Position numbers and translations under genes: made by a program. The notes beneath the pieces were generated by a model. It was not told where the DNA came from, did no database searches, and saw only the letters and a program-made list of their open reading frames with translations. DNA of 53,132 bases from Granulosicoccus sp. (lineage in GTDB: Bacteria > Pseudomonadota > Gammaproteobacteria > Granulosicoccales > Granulosicoccaceae): the NCBI GenBank assembly GCA_020627685.1, contig JAHDGK010000023.1, positions 20,758 through 73,889 on the forward strand, read 5' to 3'. Positions 9,538 to 18,174 of the stretch are shown piece after piece. Positions within the stretch are counted from its first letter, which is position 1; the number at the start of each line of letters is the position of its first letter.

Positions 9538-10386
9538 TCATCGACGGGTTAGCCTGCGAATAATTCCCCAGACAATAAACATAAAGAGCAGCGGAAACAC
9601 GAGTGTTTGCATTAAAAACACAACAACCAACCGAATCGTGTTTTCACTAATGGTTTCGGCGGCTTGCCGATATTCCTGCAACCGTCTGTCTATATCTACA
9701 TTGGCGATGGCTTGATCGTAAATAACACGGGCTCGTTCTAACAGTGTTGGCGTTTCAGTCCTATGCTCTGCAAGCACTTCATCGTTAATTTCCCCAATGG
9801 CCAGCTGTGCTTGTTCGAGTGATGCCGAAGCGGCCAGGTAATCGCCTTCAAGAAACGTTCGATACACCCAGTCGTTAGCGATACTGATAGCCGGCATCAT
9901 AAATCGTAATAACAGGACAAACAAAAATAGTCTTTGTAATACCCAGCGCACGCCAGATAGCCGATTCCATACAATGGAGAGCAGAAACAACAGCCCTGAC
10001 AGGGCTACCACGATTAGCAATCCGTTCCATGCACTCATGGAAAGTAGCACTTTCTGAATGCCCAACGAACTACTGGCAAGCATCATGATCCAGGAAAACC
10101 GTTCAACTAAATCATTGACCGGGTCGAGTATCTGGCCGGGTGTAAAATTCACGCCAACGCCTGCCGGCTGGATGGCCACCTCTGTGCCTTGAGCGACAGA
10201 GATAGCCCCGTTAAGGCCGCGTGCCAGAGCATAACCCACCAAAGCACGTTTGAAGGCAGTATCAACATGCGACTGCCCTACTTCATCTGTGGCCGGAATC
10301 AAGGCTAAAACTACAGACAGTAAAACGGCAACAATCGTCACCACTTGGGATGTACTCAGAACTAACCAGGATTTTTTTATCTTCAC
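9538..10386 (-). CDS. Conserved membrane protein of unknown function
   Basis: 282 residues with membrane segments near 10-28, 95-115, 120-140, 145-165 and 250-275. Between the first and second segments is a periplasmic-like stretch with ALARGLNGAISVAQGTE and VGVNFTPGQILDPVNDL, which look well conserved in character. A charged helical region (190-245) with many Glu, Ala and Arg residues separates the last two segments and could form a coiled coil. No enzyme motif was recognised. It ends 28 bases from pncB in convergent orientation and is the last of a minus-strand set whose other members (DUF2164, nitroreductase) lie 90 bases or more upstream. Confidence 0.7.
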   Translation of the reverse strand: MKIKKSWLVLSTSQVVTIVAVLLSVVLALIPATDEVGQSHVDTAFKRALVGYALARGLNGAISVAQGTEVAIQPAGVGVNFTPGQILDPVNDLVERFSWIMMLASSSLGIQKVLLSMSAWNGLLIVVALSGLLFLLSIVWNRLSGVRWVLQRLFLFVLLLRFMMPAISIANDWVYRTFLEGDYLAASASLEQAQLAIGEINDEVLAEHRTETPTLLERARVIYDQAIANVDIDRRLQEYRQAAETISENTIRLVVVFLMQTLVFPLLFMFIVWGIIRRLTRR

Positions 10387-10476
10387 AGTCTTTCTCTGCC
10401 TACATTATGGCGTCACCAATAGTCTCTTAGCTCTGCACTCAAGGATGTTTGCTGTCGTGCAGTTGCTTCAATTTGA

Positions 10477-10725
10477 TTAACGCGTAAATTCGGTGGGCTT
10501 TTCCAGTTCGTACAGAGCTTCGGTGATGCTTTCCATTCGCGCTTCCAGCACGGCTTGTGCATCTGTTAAGCCCCGGTTATAAAAATACGGACCAACCTCT
10601 TCTGTAAAAAACTCCAAAAGAAACTGCGCCGGAAATTGACCGATTTCCTGATCCAATTCCTCATTGAAATACAACTGAATCTTGCGGGTCAAAATCTCAG
10701 TTTCATCCTTAGAAAATTTAATCAT
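10477..10725 (-). CDS. DUF2164 family protein
   Basis: 82-residue acidic soluble protein, all of it matching the general pattern of the small DUF2164 family (KLQxYFxEELDxEIGxF near the N-terminus, then FFxEEVGPYFYNRGLxDAQ). The function of the family is not known to me. It begins 5 bases after the stop of the nitroreductase gene, so the two are almost certainly one transcript. Confidence 0.75.
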   Translation of the reverse strand: MIKFSKDETEILTRKIQLYFNEELDQEIGQFPAQFLLEFFTEEVGPYFYNRGLTDAQAVLEARMESITEALYELEKPTEFTR

Positions 10726-10730
10726 AGACG

Positions 10731-11429
10731 TTAGCCCAAAAACGTAACGTGATCATCCAGTGCTACTCGTGTAGTCACCAAGCTATTTTCAATGGCGTCA
10801 GGGTCGGCATAACCCAATGCTAATCCACACACTACAATTTCATCATCAGTCAATTGCAAAACGTCTCTAACCGCTTGATGATAATCCGCCCATGCGGCTT
10901 GTGGACACGTGTGAAGACCTTGCTCACGGGCTAACAACATGACGTTTTGCATAAACATTCCGTAATCTAGCCAACTACCCGTTGCCAGGTCTCGATGTAT
11001 CGTGAAAATCATTCCCACAGGTGCATCGAAGAATTGAAAGTTCTTCCGGTGCTGCGCATGAGTTCTGGCTCTGTCTCCTTTTTGGATGCCTAGCAAGTTA
11101 TAAAGCGCCCAACCCACTTCTCGACGCCTTCCCAGATACGGCTCAAACCATTTTTCAGGGTAGTAGCGTACTTCGCTGATGTTGTCACTCGATTGCTCAT
11201 CAAAGGCTTCACAGCAGGTATCGCACAGCCTCTGACGACTCTCTCCGGTGAGGACATAGCTTTTCCACGGTTGCATGTTTGTCCCACTGGGTGCGCGGGC
11301 AGCCGTCGCGAGTATTTGAGCGACGGTCTCCTTAGGCACAACATCGGGTAAGAACGCCCGTAACGAACGACGCGTATTGACCGCATCAGTGACCGTAGCG
11401 GCAGGTTCGTAATTAACATGCTCTGTCAT
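10731..11429 (-). CDS. Nitroreductase family protein
   Basis: About 232 residues. FMN-dependent NAD(P)H nitroreductase fold: the N-terminal TRRSLRAF FMN-phosphate contact, APSGTNMQPW around residues 40-50, and the C-terminal GYADPDAIEN stretch are all present. It should reduce nitro-aromatics, quinones or similar substrates in the cytoplasm. The ATG at 11429 is preferred because AAGGA lies 11 bases before it; a longer reading to 11495 would overlap the divergent HAD gene leader and adds residues with no family likeness. It is divergent from the HAD gene and runs into DUF2164. Confidence 0.9.
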   Translation of the reverse strand: MTEHVNYEPAATVTDAVNTRRSLRAFLPDVVPKETVAQILATAARAPSGTNMQPWKSYVLTGESRQRLCDTCCEAFDEQSSDNISEVRYYPEKWFEPYLGRRREVGWALYNLLGIQKGDRARTHAQHRKNFQFFDAPVGMIFTIHRDLATGSWLDYGMFMQNVMLLAREQGLHTCPQAAWADYHQAVRDVLQLTDDEIVVCGLALGYADPDAIENSLVTTRVALDDHVTFLG

Positions 11430-11542
11430 GATCTCAACTATCCTTGGGGATTCTCTACGATTTTCTACGGCCCCAATGTAGCACTCAAGACGCACACATG
11501 GGACTCTTAGGCTTGCGGTTGCTCTCAGGGGTAAGGACTTAC

Positions 11543-12196
11543 ATGAATATTTCGGCGTGTATATTCGATATGGACGGCCTGTTAATCGATAGCGAAAGTA
11601 TCGCTCTCAGCGTATTTCAACAAACCTGCGATCACTACGGTATCGGGCATCAAAAACCACTGTATCAACAACTGTTGGGCACCAACCACGAAACAACCCG
11701 AACCATACTGAACAAGGAACTTCCTGCACGCATTAATGTTGAGGAATTTACAGAGTACTGGTCAGAGCACTATTCGGCCTTGACTAGCCAAGGCGTCCCT
11801 CTGATGAAGGGAGTCGACAACCTGCTTACGTATCTGGAAACCATGAAGATACCCAAAGCCGTCGCGACATCGACTCAAACGGAACGTGCCATCGGCAAGC
11901 TCGAACACTCAGGTATCGCGCACAGGTTCTCATTCATCATCGGCGGTGACCAAATAGTTCACGGCAAACCGGCTCCCGATATTTACCTTAAAGCCGCTGA
12001 CGCGCTTAGCATCGAACCATCACATTGTCTGGGCTTGGAAGATTCACCTAACGGCGTAAAAGCGGCGCTGAGTGCCGGCCTGAACGTAATACAGATCCCT
12101 GACACACTCCAACCCAATGAAGCGCTACTGTCGCTTGGGCATACGGTTCTGGACGATCTGGACGCGGTCGTTAGCCTACTCCAATCCCATCAGTAA
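11543..12196 (+). CDS. HAD-superfamily phosphatase (beta-PGM/YniC-like)
   Basis: About 217 residues. The nucleophile motif D9-M-D11-G is in IFDMDGLLIDSE, followed by the helical C1 cap typical of subfamily IA, the threonine/serine motif ATSTQ, the lysine in HGKPAPDIY and the acidic motif LGLEDSPNGVKAA. It likely hydrolyses a small phosphorylated sugar or polyol. ATG at 11543 is chosen because AAGGA is 6 bases ahead; a longer frame from 11444 adds 33 unrelated residues. It precedes the sugar-acid genes by about 100 bases. Confidence 0.88.
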   Translation: MNISACIFDMDGLLIDSESIALSVFQQTCDHYGIGHQKPLYQQLLGTNHETTRTILNKELPARINVEEFTEYWSEHYSALTSQGVPLMKGVDNLLTYLETMKIPKAVATSTQTERAIGKLEHSGIAHRFSFIIGGDQIVHGKPAPDIYLKAADALSIEPSHCLGLEDSPNGVKAALSAGLNVIQIPDTLQPNEALLSLGHTVLDDLDAVVSLLQSHQ

Positions 12197-12297
12197 CACC
12201 GCAAATACGCCTCTTAAGTGAATACAAGGATGGCTAGAAATAGTATCTTTGTAGGCAGGATTTTGGATAAGACACTCTACCGAGCAAGTGACACCCT

Positions 12298-13284
12298 ATG
12301 AAAATTCTAATTATCGGTGCCGGGGGCATGATTGGCGCTAAATTAGCCCAAAGACTATCCACACAGACGCGCATAAACAGCCAAGATCTCGACTCCTTAA
12401 AGCTTGTAGATGTTGTTCAACCCAAATCGCCAGCAACACCAAGCGATAGCGGCTTAACAATAGATTGTGAAATTGCCGACCTTACGCGCAAAGGTGTAGC
12501 TGAATCATTAGTATCAGATCAACCGGCCATTATTTTTCACTTGGCGGCAGTCGTATCCGGTGAAGCCGAAGCTGACTTTGATAAGGGCTACCTGATCAAC
12601 CTGGATGGCACTCGCTTTTTACTCGAAGCGATACGTGCTGAGCACGAGAAAAATGGCTACACGCCGAAAGTAATTTTCGCCTCGTCAATCGCCGTCTACG
12701 GTGCTCCTTTTCCGGAGACCATCCCGGATGAATTTCATTTAACGCCACAAACCAGCTACGGCACACAAAAGGCTATTTGTGAATTGCTGATAGCCGATTA
12801 CAACCGTCGGGGAATTCTTCAGGGAATGGGACTCAGACTTCCAACTATCTGTATTCGACCCGGCCTGCCTAACAAAGCAGCCTCAGGATTCTTTTCAAAT
12901 ATTTTAAGAGAGCCGCTGAACGGGAAGCCTGCCACTCTCCCGGTTAGTGACAACGTTAAGCATTGGTTTGCCAGCCCCCGTACCGCAATCAACTTTCTGA
13001 TGCATGCAACCACGCTGTCCAAAGATGCAATCGGACTGCGCTGCAATTTAAACCTTCCCGGACTATGCGCCTCCGTTGCCGAACAAATTACTGCACTGGA
13101 AAAAGCGGCAGGATCCGAGGCACTTAAACTCATTCATCGAGAGGATGACGAAACTATCCAGTCAATCGTATCGGGTTGGCCAGAAGCATTTGATGCGCAA
13201 AGAGCATTGCAACTTGGCTTCCAGAGTGAAACCTCTTTTGATGAAATTATCAAAGTGTATCTTGAAGACGAACTACAGCCGTGA
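12298..13284 (+). CDS. denD: NAD-dependent D-erythronate dehydrogenase-like SDR
   Basis: 328-residue extended short-chain dehydrogenase. The nucleotide loop G7-A-G-G-M-I-G13 and catalytic S130, Y154, K158 (SYGTQKA) are intact. The strings HLAAVVSGEAEADFD, LINLDGTR, SSIAVYG and LRLPTICIRPGLPN are characteristic of the DenD family, which oxidises D-erythronate (or a related four-carbon acid) at C2. Its stop overlaps the GTG start of the enolase-superfamily gene by 4 bases, so they are one unit. The kinase/isomerase genes (denA/denK type) of the full erythronate pathway are not in the window, so the true substrate may differ. Confidence 0.8.
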   Translation: MKILIIGAGGMIGAKLAQRLSTQTRINSQDLDSLKLVDVVQPKSPATPSDSGLTIDCEIADLTRKGVAESLVSDQPAIIFHLAAVVSGEAEADFDKGYLINLDGTRFLLEAIRAEHEKNGYTPKVIFASSIAVYGAPFPETIPDEFHLTPQTSYGTQKAICELLIADYNRRGILQGMGLRLPTICIRPGLPNKAASGFFSNILREPLNGKPATLPVSDNVKHWFASPRTAINFLMHATTLSKDAIGLRCNLNLPGLCASVAEQITALEKAAGSEALKLIHREDDETIQSIVSGWPEAFDAQRALQLGFQSETSFDEIIKVYLEDELQP

Positions 13285-14381
13285 AAATCAGTAGCGTTGA
13301 AACCTTTAGTAATGAGTTTGTTTGTTTCGTTAAAGTCACCACTAATGACGGTGCAATAGGTTGGGGACAGGTTGCCCCGTACCACGCAGATATTACCGCT
13401 CAGATCGTACATAGACAGGTTGCCGTCCATGCGTTAAATCAAAATGCACTCGAAATCACACACGTCATAAATCACGTACTGGAGCGCGAACACAAGTTTC
13501 CAGGTTCTCATCTCTACCGGGCTTTAGGTGGTGTAGAAACAGCCCTGTGGGACCTTCGAGGTAGGCTCGAGGGTAAAGCAGTCTGCGAATTAATCGGCGG
13601 TACTCCGGGCACTATCCGCGCATACGGCTCATCGATGAAACGCGACATCACCCCGCAAGATGAAGCCAACAGACTCGAAAAATTAAAATCATCATTAGGT
13701 TTCGACGCATTTAAATTTCGCGTCGGATCAGAGTGTGGACATGATCAGGACGAATGGCCCGGACGCACCGAAGAAATTGTACCCACCGTTAGAAAAGCAC
13801 TAGGCAGTGAAACAGATCTACTGGTTGATGCCAATTCATGTTACTCACCCACTCGTGCCATAGAGGTCGGGCAACTGCTGCAAAGCGAAGGTGTCATCCA
13901 CTTTGAAGAACCCTGCCCTTACTGGGAATTTGAGCAAACTCGCCAAGTGACTGATGCCTTGGATATTGACGTCACCGGAGGTGAGCAAGATTGCGAACTG
14001 GCCACTTGGCAACGCATGGTCGATGAGAAAATCGTTGACATAATTCAACCGGATATTTGCTACCTGGGTGGCATGACGCGAACGCTCAAGGTTGCAAAAA
14101 TGGGTGAAATTGCCGGCTTGCCATGTACACCACACTGCGCTAATTTATCGATGGTTACGCTTTTCACAATGCACCTGTTGCGAGCCATTCCCAACGCTGG
14201 TAAATACTTAGAATTCTCCATTGAAGGTTCTGATTATTACCCTTGGCAAGAAAACCTATTCGTAGATTTCCCCTTTACGATCGAACATGGCAAAGCCCGT
14301 GTGACGGATAAACCAGGTTGGGGAGCAGAGCCAAACCCTACTTGGTTAGCCCACTCGACATATGCGCGAAGCAGTGTGTAA
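13281..14381 (+). CDS. Mandelate racemase/muconate lactonizing enzyme-family protein
   Basis: 366 residues, enolase superfamily. Metal ligands D183 (VDAN), E209 (FEEP) and E235 (GGEQ), general base K145 of a K-x-R motif (KFRV), and H285 in TPHCAN place it in the mandelate-racemase subgroup, probably a sugar-acid dehydratase or epimerase. The GTG start overlaps the stop of denD (GTGA), indicating translational coupling. Together with DenD and perhaps the upstream HAD phosphatase it suggests catabolism of an aldonate or tetronate. The substrate cannot be read from sequence. Confidence 0.85.
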   Translation: MKISSVETFSNEFVCFVKVTTNDGAIGWGQVAPYHADITAQIVHRQVAVHALNQNALEITHVINHVLEREHKFPGSHLYRALGGVETALWDLRGRLEGKAVCELIGGTPGTIRAYGSSMKRDITPQDEANRLEKLKSSLGFDAFKFRVGSECGHDQDEWPGRTEEIVPTVRKALGSETDLLVDANSCYSPTRAIEVGQLLQSEGVIHFEEPCPYWEFEQTRQVTDALDIDVTGGEQDCELATWQRMVDEKIVDIIQPDICYLGGMTRTLKVAKMGEIAGLPCTPHCANLSMVTLFTMHLLRAIPNAGKYLEFSIEGSDYYPWQENLFVDFPFTIEHGKARVTDKPGWGAEPNPTWLAHSTYARSSV

Positions 14382-14413
14382 CAACACAAGTTGCGGTAAG
14401 CTGTCACACTGAC

Positions 14414-14433
14414 AATGAGAGCTGATTCTCATT
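14414..14433. promoter_or_regulatory. Inverted repeat resembling a Fur-type operator
   Basis: AATGAGA (14414-14420) and TCTCATT (14427-14433) form a 7-bp inverted repeat with a 6-base spacer, followed at once by a second ATTCTCAT. This recalls Fur boxes built from AATGATAAT/ATTCTCATT half-sites, but the spacing is not the standard 7-1-7. It sits 37 bases before the first gene of the 14.5-23.5 kb cluster. Function is inferred only. Confidence 0.35.
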
Positions 14434-14469
14434 CTCATGGATAACTCATAAATCGGCGGGAGGTATCGC

Positions 14470-15645
14470 TTGTGGCGCCGATACGAACCTACAAACCAGC
14501 ACGATTATTGGGTACACCCGACCATGCTCGCCGTCTTTCTTATTTCGGTTCTTTTCATTCTCTATACCTACGCGCTTTTTCCAATCTACTTACACGTAAA
14601 GGCAAAGCGTAAGGACCCTGTCGAGTGTGCTCAACCGGAAGAGTGGCCGACCGTGAGCGTCCTTATCGCCGCTCATAATGAGGCGAATAATCTGCCGGCA
14701 AAACTAAAAACCCTGTCAGAACTAGATTACCCGAAAGAGCTAATCGAATGGATCATCGTCTCTGACGGCTCAACCGATGGAAGCGTCGAGCTTTTAGAAA
14801 AAGAATTTGCTGATCACCCTAACCGCCATGTTCATCATTTAGAAACCGCACTAGGCAAGTGTGGCGCCTTGAATGCAGGTGTATTGAAGGCAAGCGGCGA
14901 TATTATTGTCTTCATGGATACACGCCAAAGGATATCGAGCAACACGATAAAAAAACTTGTGCCATTCCTTGCGAACCCTGAAATAGGAGCGGTCAGTGGT
15001 GAGCTTGTACTTGCAAACGATGACACGCTTGAAGCTGAAAACTTCGGCCTGTACTGGCGTTATGAAAAATGGATACGCGACAATGAAAGTCGACTCTTTT
15101 CAACAACGGGTGCAACCGGTGCTTTGTATGCCATCCGCCGGGAAGATTTTATACCTAACAAACTGGGAACTATACTCGACGACTTTGAAACACCGTTAAG
15201 CCTGCTAAAGCAAGGCAAACGAACGTTATTCGTTCAGGGAGCTTATGCCTATGACAAGGTGTCCAGCGATCTAAAACATGAGTTTGCTCGAAAGGTCAGA
15301 ACAAACTCTGGCAGCTGGCAGACTTTTCACAACAATCCCTGGCTGTTCAGCCCGTCGAAGAATCCCGTATGGTGGCAGTTCCTATCACACCGTTTATTCC
15401 GGCAATTAGTGCCCTTCGCAATGATTTTGGCTTTTTTATCTGCAGCCATAGGTCAAGGGCCGTTTCTTAATACCATGCTGGTGCTACAGATTGTGTTCTA
15501 CGCTGTGGCCGCTGCTAGCTACTTCCAACTTCCCGGCACAGGCAACAAGTTGTTCAATATAATCGTCGTGTTTTTACAATTGAACATGGCCGCTTTTATT
15601 GCGTGCATAAAATTTATTTTTGTTCGCAAAGAGATTAAGTGGTAA
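14470..15645 (+). CDS. Membrane glycosyltransferase family 2
   Basis: 391 residues. An N-terminal membrane segment (20-42) is followed by a GT-A domain: SVLIAAHNEANN, SDGSTDGS (98-105), FMDTRQR (148-154) with the metal-binding aspartate, an ED/DD-type acceptor motif DDFETP and a QxxRW-like RKVRTNSGSW. Three membrane segments close the chain. This matches processive synthases of hyaluronan/chitin type in layout. The start is a TTG preceded by an excellent GGGAGG (6-7 bases upstream), which outweighs a later ATG at 14524. First gene of the unknown cluster. Confidence 0.88.
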   Translation: MWRRYEPTNQHDYWVHPTMLAVFLISVLFILYTYALFPIYLHVKAKRKDPVECAQPEEWPTVSVLIAAHNEANNLPAKLKTLSELDYPKELIEWIIVSDGSTDGSVELLEKEFADHPNRHVHHLETALGKCGALNAGVLKASGDIIVFMDTRQRISSNTIKKLVPFLANPEIGAVSGELVLANDDTLEAENFGLYWRYEKWIRDNESRLFSTTGATGALYAIRREDFIPNKLGTILDDFETPLSLLKQGKRTLFVQGAYAYDKVSSDLKHEFARKVRTNSGSWQTFHNNPWLFSPSKNPVWWQFLSHRLFRQLVPFAMILAFLSAAIGQGPFLNTMLVLQIVFYAVAAASYFQLPGTGNKLFNIIVVFLQLNMAAFIACIKFIFVRKEIKW

Positions 15646-15680
15646 GTACAGCGCCGTCGGCTTAATCGTTCTACAGACTG

Positions 15681-15686
15681 TATACT
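15681..15686 (+). promoter_or_regulatory. Possible -10 element before the dehydrogenase gene
   Basis: TATACT differs from the sigma-70 consensus by one base and lies 34 bases before the TTG of the dehydrogenase gene, in a 75-base gap. No good -35 element is seen at 16-18 bases upstream, so this is a weak proposal; the gene could also be read through from the glycosyltransferase. Confidence 0.25.
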
Positions 15687-15720
15687 GTGAACACGAACCC
15701 AACAATTTTTATGACACATC

Positions 15721-16695
15721 TTGTCGACCACCACTTCAGCATTGTGGATAACAGGTTGTAGACAATCTGAAATCCGCCAATCTCCTCTCGATGACGACGG
15801 CTGTCATGGCTTGCTGGTCAAAACTCTGTACTCAGGAATTAGCAGAGGTACGGAGTCATTGGTTTTTAACGCAAATGTCCCTCCCAGCGAACACGAACGA
15901 ATGCGCGCCCCTTTTCAGGAAGGCTCGTTCCCATACCCGGTAAAATACGGGTACACAAACGTTGGGCTCGTCACCCACGGACCCGATAATTGGATTGGGA
16001 AAACTGTTTTTAGTTTGTTTCCACACCAAACGGTTTTTGCCATTCCCGTCAGTGCCGTAACGGCTGTACCACAGGATGTACCCGCCAGTCGCGCGATACT
16101 AGCCGCCAACATGGAAACAGCTGTTAACACCTTGTGGGATGCTCAACCCTCTATCGGCGACAAAATTTCAGTAATAGGCGCTGGCGTCGTCGGAAGTCTT
16201 ATTGCATGGCTTGCGGCGCAAATACCCGGAACTGACGTAGAACTCGTTGATGTTAACCATCGACGCGAAACCTTAGCCGCACATTTGAACGTCACTTTCA
16301 AAGCACCGGAAGACGCATCACCAGAACGCGATTTAATCATCAACGCATCAGCCAATGAAGCAGGACTTAACACAGCGCTGCGTTGCGCGGGCTTTGAAGC
16401 GACAATCGTGGAAGTAAGTTGGTACGGCAACACCCCGGTAACCATTCCATTGGGAGAAGCGTTTCATTCCCGTCGATTGAACATACGATCTTCGCAGGTA
16501 GGACACATCGCAAACCCACAGCGCTCTCGATGGGACTATAAGCGGCGACTGGAACTCGCCTTAAGCCTTCTCAAGCACAATTGTCTGGATCATCTTGTAA
16601 GCGGTGAAAGTAAGTTTGAGGACCTTCCCAGTACATTACTAACAATCACCGATAAAAACGCAGACGTGCTCTGCCATCGAATCGTTTACGACTAA
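15721..16695 (+). CDS. Zinc-free MDR oxidoreductase, BchC-like
   Basis: 324 residues, medium-chain dehydrogenase fold with NAD(P) loop VIGAGVVGS (151-159) followed by acidic DVNHRR, hinting at NAD preference. The catalytic zinc ligands of alcohol dehydrogenases are replaced: the usual CGICGSD segment reads YSGISRGTE (37-45), and the GHE motif reads KYGYTNVG. The R-G-T-E motif is shared with BchC-type dehydrogenases. A TTG at 15721 is the start used; no clear ribosome site is visible, so the start is provisional. It is followed by the PTPS-like gene after 22 bases. In the absence of photosynthesis genes, a role in bacteriochlorophyll is unlikely. Confidence 0.78.
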   Translation: MSTTTSALWITGCRQSEIRQSPLDDDGCHGLLVKTLYSGISRGTESLVFNANVPPSEHERMRAPFQEGSFPYPVKYGYTNVGLVTHGPDNWIGKTVFSLFPHQTVFAIPVSAVTAVPQDVPASRAILAANMETAVNTLWDAQPSIGDKISVIGAGVVGSLIAWLAAQIPGTDVELVDVNHRRETLAAHLNVTFKAPEDASPERDLIINASANEAGLNTALRCAGFEATIVEVSWYGNTPVTIPLGEAFHSRRLNIRSSQVGHIANPQRSRWDYKRRLELALSLLKHNCLDHLVSGESKFEDLPSTLLTITDKNADVLCHRIVYD

Positions 16696-16717
16696 ACCAT
16701 TATTAGGAGAATTCACC

Positions 16718-17125
16718 GTGTTCAGTTTGAATGTTCGTGAGCATTTCATGATCGCGCATAGTTTCAAAGGCGAAATTTTCGGGCCAGCGCGTTCGCTACA
16801 TGGAGCAACTTATATTGTTGATCTGGAAATGCGCAGACCCTCACTTGACGATGATGGCCTGGTGGTCGATATCGGTTTGGCCAGTCAATCTCTGGCCGCC
16901 GTACTTTCAGAGTTCAACTTTAAAAACCTCGATGACATCCCTGAGTTCTCAGGCAACAACACCACCACAGAATTCATGGCGTCAGTGATCTTTCATCGAA
17001 TTGCGGCGCTTATTGAACGCGGTGAACTCGGCCCCAGCGCACACGGCCTTACTCAAATGAAGGTAACCCTTCATGAGTCTCATGTAGCGTGGGCAGCCTT
17101 TGAGGGAGATCTACCCGCAACATGA
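16718..17125 (+). CDS. 6-pyruvoyl-tetrahydropterin synthase/QueD-fold protein without catalytic Cys
   Basis: 135 residues covering the whole PTPS/QueD fold. H14 (AHSF) and H28 (LHG) match two zinc ligands and E120 (LHES) matches the pterin-anchoring glutamate; NTTTEF matches the usual PTSEN stretch. However the catalytic cysteine position is Ala (A24) and the second His of the HGH zinc motif is Ala (A30, LHGATY). Normal PTPS or 6-carboxytetrahydropterin synthase chemistry is therefore unlikely, though binding of a pterin-like molecule remains plausible. GTG start with AGGAG 8 bases ahead. It overlaps the GT4 gene by 4 bases (ATGA). Confidence 0.82.
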   Translation: MFSLNVREHFMIAHSFKGEIFGPARSLHGATYIVDLEMRRPSLDDDGLVVDIGLASQSLAAVLSEFNFKNLDDIPEFSGNNTTTEFMASVIFHRIAALIERGELGPSAHGLTQMKVTLHESHVAWAAFEGDLPAT

Positions 17126-18174
17126 GTCAAACCAAAGTTTTCTTCGTTTTCCCAGGAGATATCAATACGCGAACGGGTGGTTACCTTTATGACAAGCTCA
17201 TCATAGAGCAGCTAAAAAAAGCAGGATGGGATATCTCTCTCATCTCCCTCGAAGGGGACTACCCGTTCCCGGATGAAGCGATGCGACAATCCGCTGCTCG
17301 TCAGTTAGCTGCAATCCCGAACGACTCCTTGGTAATTGCTGATGGGTTAGCATTTAGTGTCTTACCAGAACTGTTTCAGGAGCATGAGTCAAGACTACGA
17401 ACAATTGCATTGATTCATCACCCGCTTGCTCTAGAAACCGGGTTGTCCGACGAACAAAGCGCAGCACTAAAAATGTCCGAGACTGAAGCTCTTCGATACG
17501 CTGCGCATATTATTACAACCAGCGAGCACACTGCAGAAACACTGGCCGACTTCAATGTATCCAATGACAGAATTACCGTTGTATTTCCGGGAACCGCACA
17601 AGCAGCAGTGGCAGTGGGTAGCCAATCTGATATTTTCAATTTGATCTGTGTCGCGACTATCAACGAGCGCAAGGGTCACGCTGTTTTGGTTAAAGCGCTT
17701 AAACACATCGAGCACCTACCGTGGCAACTGAGCTGTGCAGGAAGTTGCGACCGAGATCCGGACACGTATAAAGACCTTGTCCAACTCACTGAGAAACTCG
17801 GATTAAACGACCGCATTCGGTATTGCGGCGAGCTTAACAACGAGCAGCTTGAAATAGAATATCAGCGCGCTGACCTATTCGTACTCGCGTCATACTACGA
17901 AGGTTACGGCATGGTACTGGACGAAGCCATCGCCCGAGCGCTACCTATTGTTGCCACCAGCGGTGGTGCTATAGCCGATACAGTCCCACGCGATGCGGGC
18001 ATTCTAACAACGCCCGGTGACAGCGAGGAGCTTGCCAACGCTTTACAGCAATTCATGGAAAAAGAACCCATCCGCGAATCATTGAGAGCCGGCGCTGCAA
18101 ATGCGCGAAAAGATCTTCGCTCTTGGAGCGATGCAGCGCTTCAATTCGACTCAGTACTCAAACAGTATGGCTGA
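17122..18174 (+). CDS. Glycosyltransferase family 4 (GT-B)
   Basis: 350 residues. The GT-B fold is shown by an N-terminal acceptor domain with GGYLYD (19-24), K184 in NERKG contacting the donor phosphate, and the E260-x7-E268 pair in EGYGMVLDEA followed by LPIVATSGGAI. It transfers a sugar from a nucleotide donor with retention of configuration; acceptor unknown. No membrane segment, so probably cytoplasmic or peripheral. Start overlaps the stop of the PTPS-like gene and its stop overlaps the methyltransferase start by 8 bases, so the four genes from 15721 form one tightly coupled unit. Confidence 0.9.
   Translation: MSQTKVFFVFPGDINTRTGGYLYDKLIIEQLKKAGWDISLISLEGDYPFPDEAMRQSAARQLAAIPNDSLVIADGLAFSVLPELFQEHESRLRTIALIHHPLALETGLSDEQSAALKMSETEALRYAAHIITTSEHTAETLADFNVSNDRITVVFPGTAQAAVAVGSQSDIFNLICVATINERKGHAVLVKALKHIEHLPWQLSCAGSCDRDPDTYKDLVQLTEKLGLNDRIRYCGELNNEQLEIEYQRADLFVLASYYEGYGMVLDEAIARALPIVATSGGAIADTVPRDAGILTTPGDSEELANALQQFMEKEPIRESLRAGAANARKDLRSWSDAALQFDSVLKQYG

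Noticed and set aside
11430-11542. N-terminal extensions of both the nitroreductase and HAD genes into their shared gap
   Set aside because: The extra residues show no family likeness and good ribosome sites support the shorter starts on both sides.
15672-15690. LexA-like CTGT/ACAG strings near 15675
   Set aside because: The half-sites are not in the correct orientation and spacing for a LexA box.
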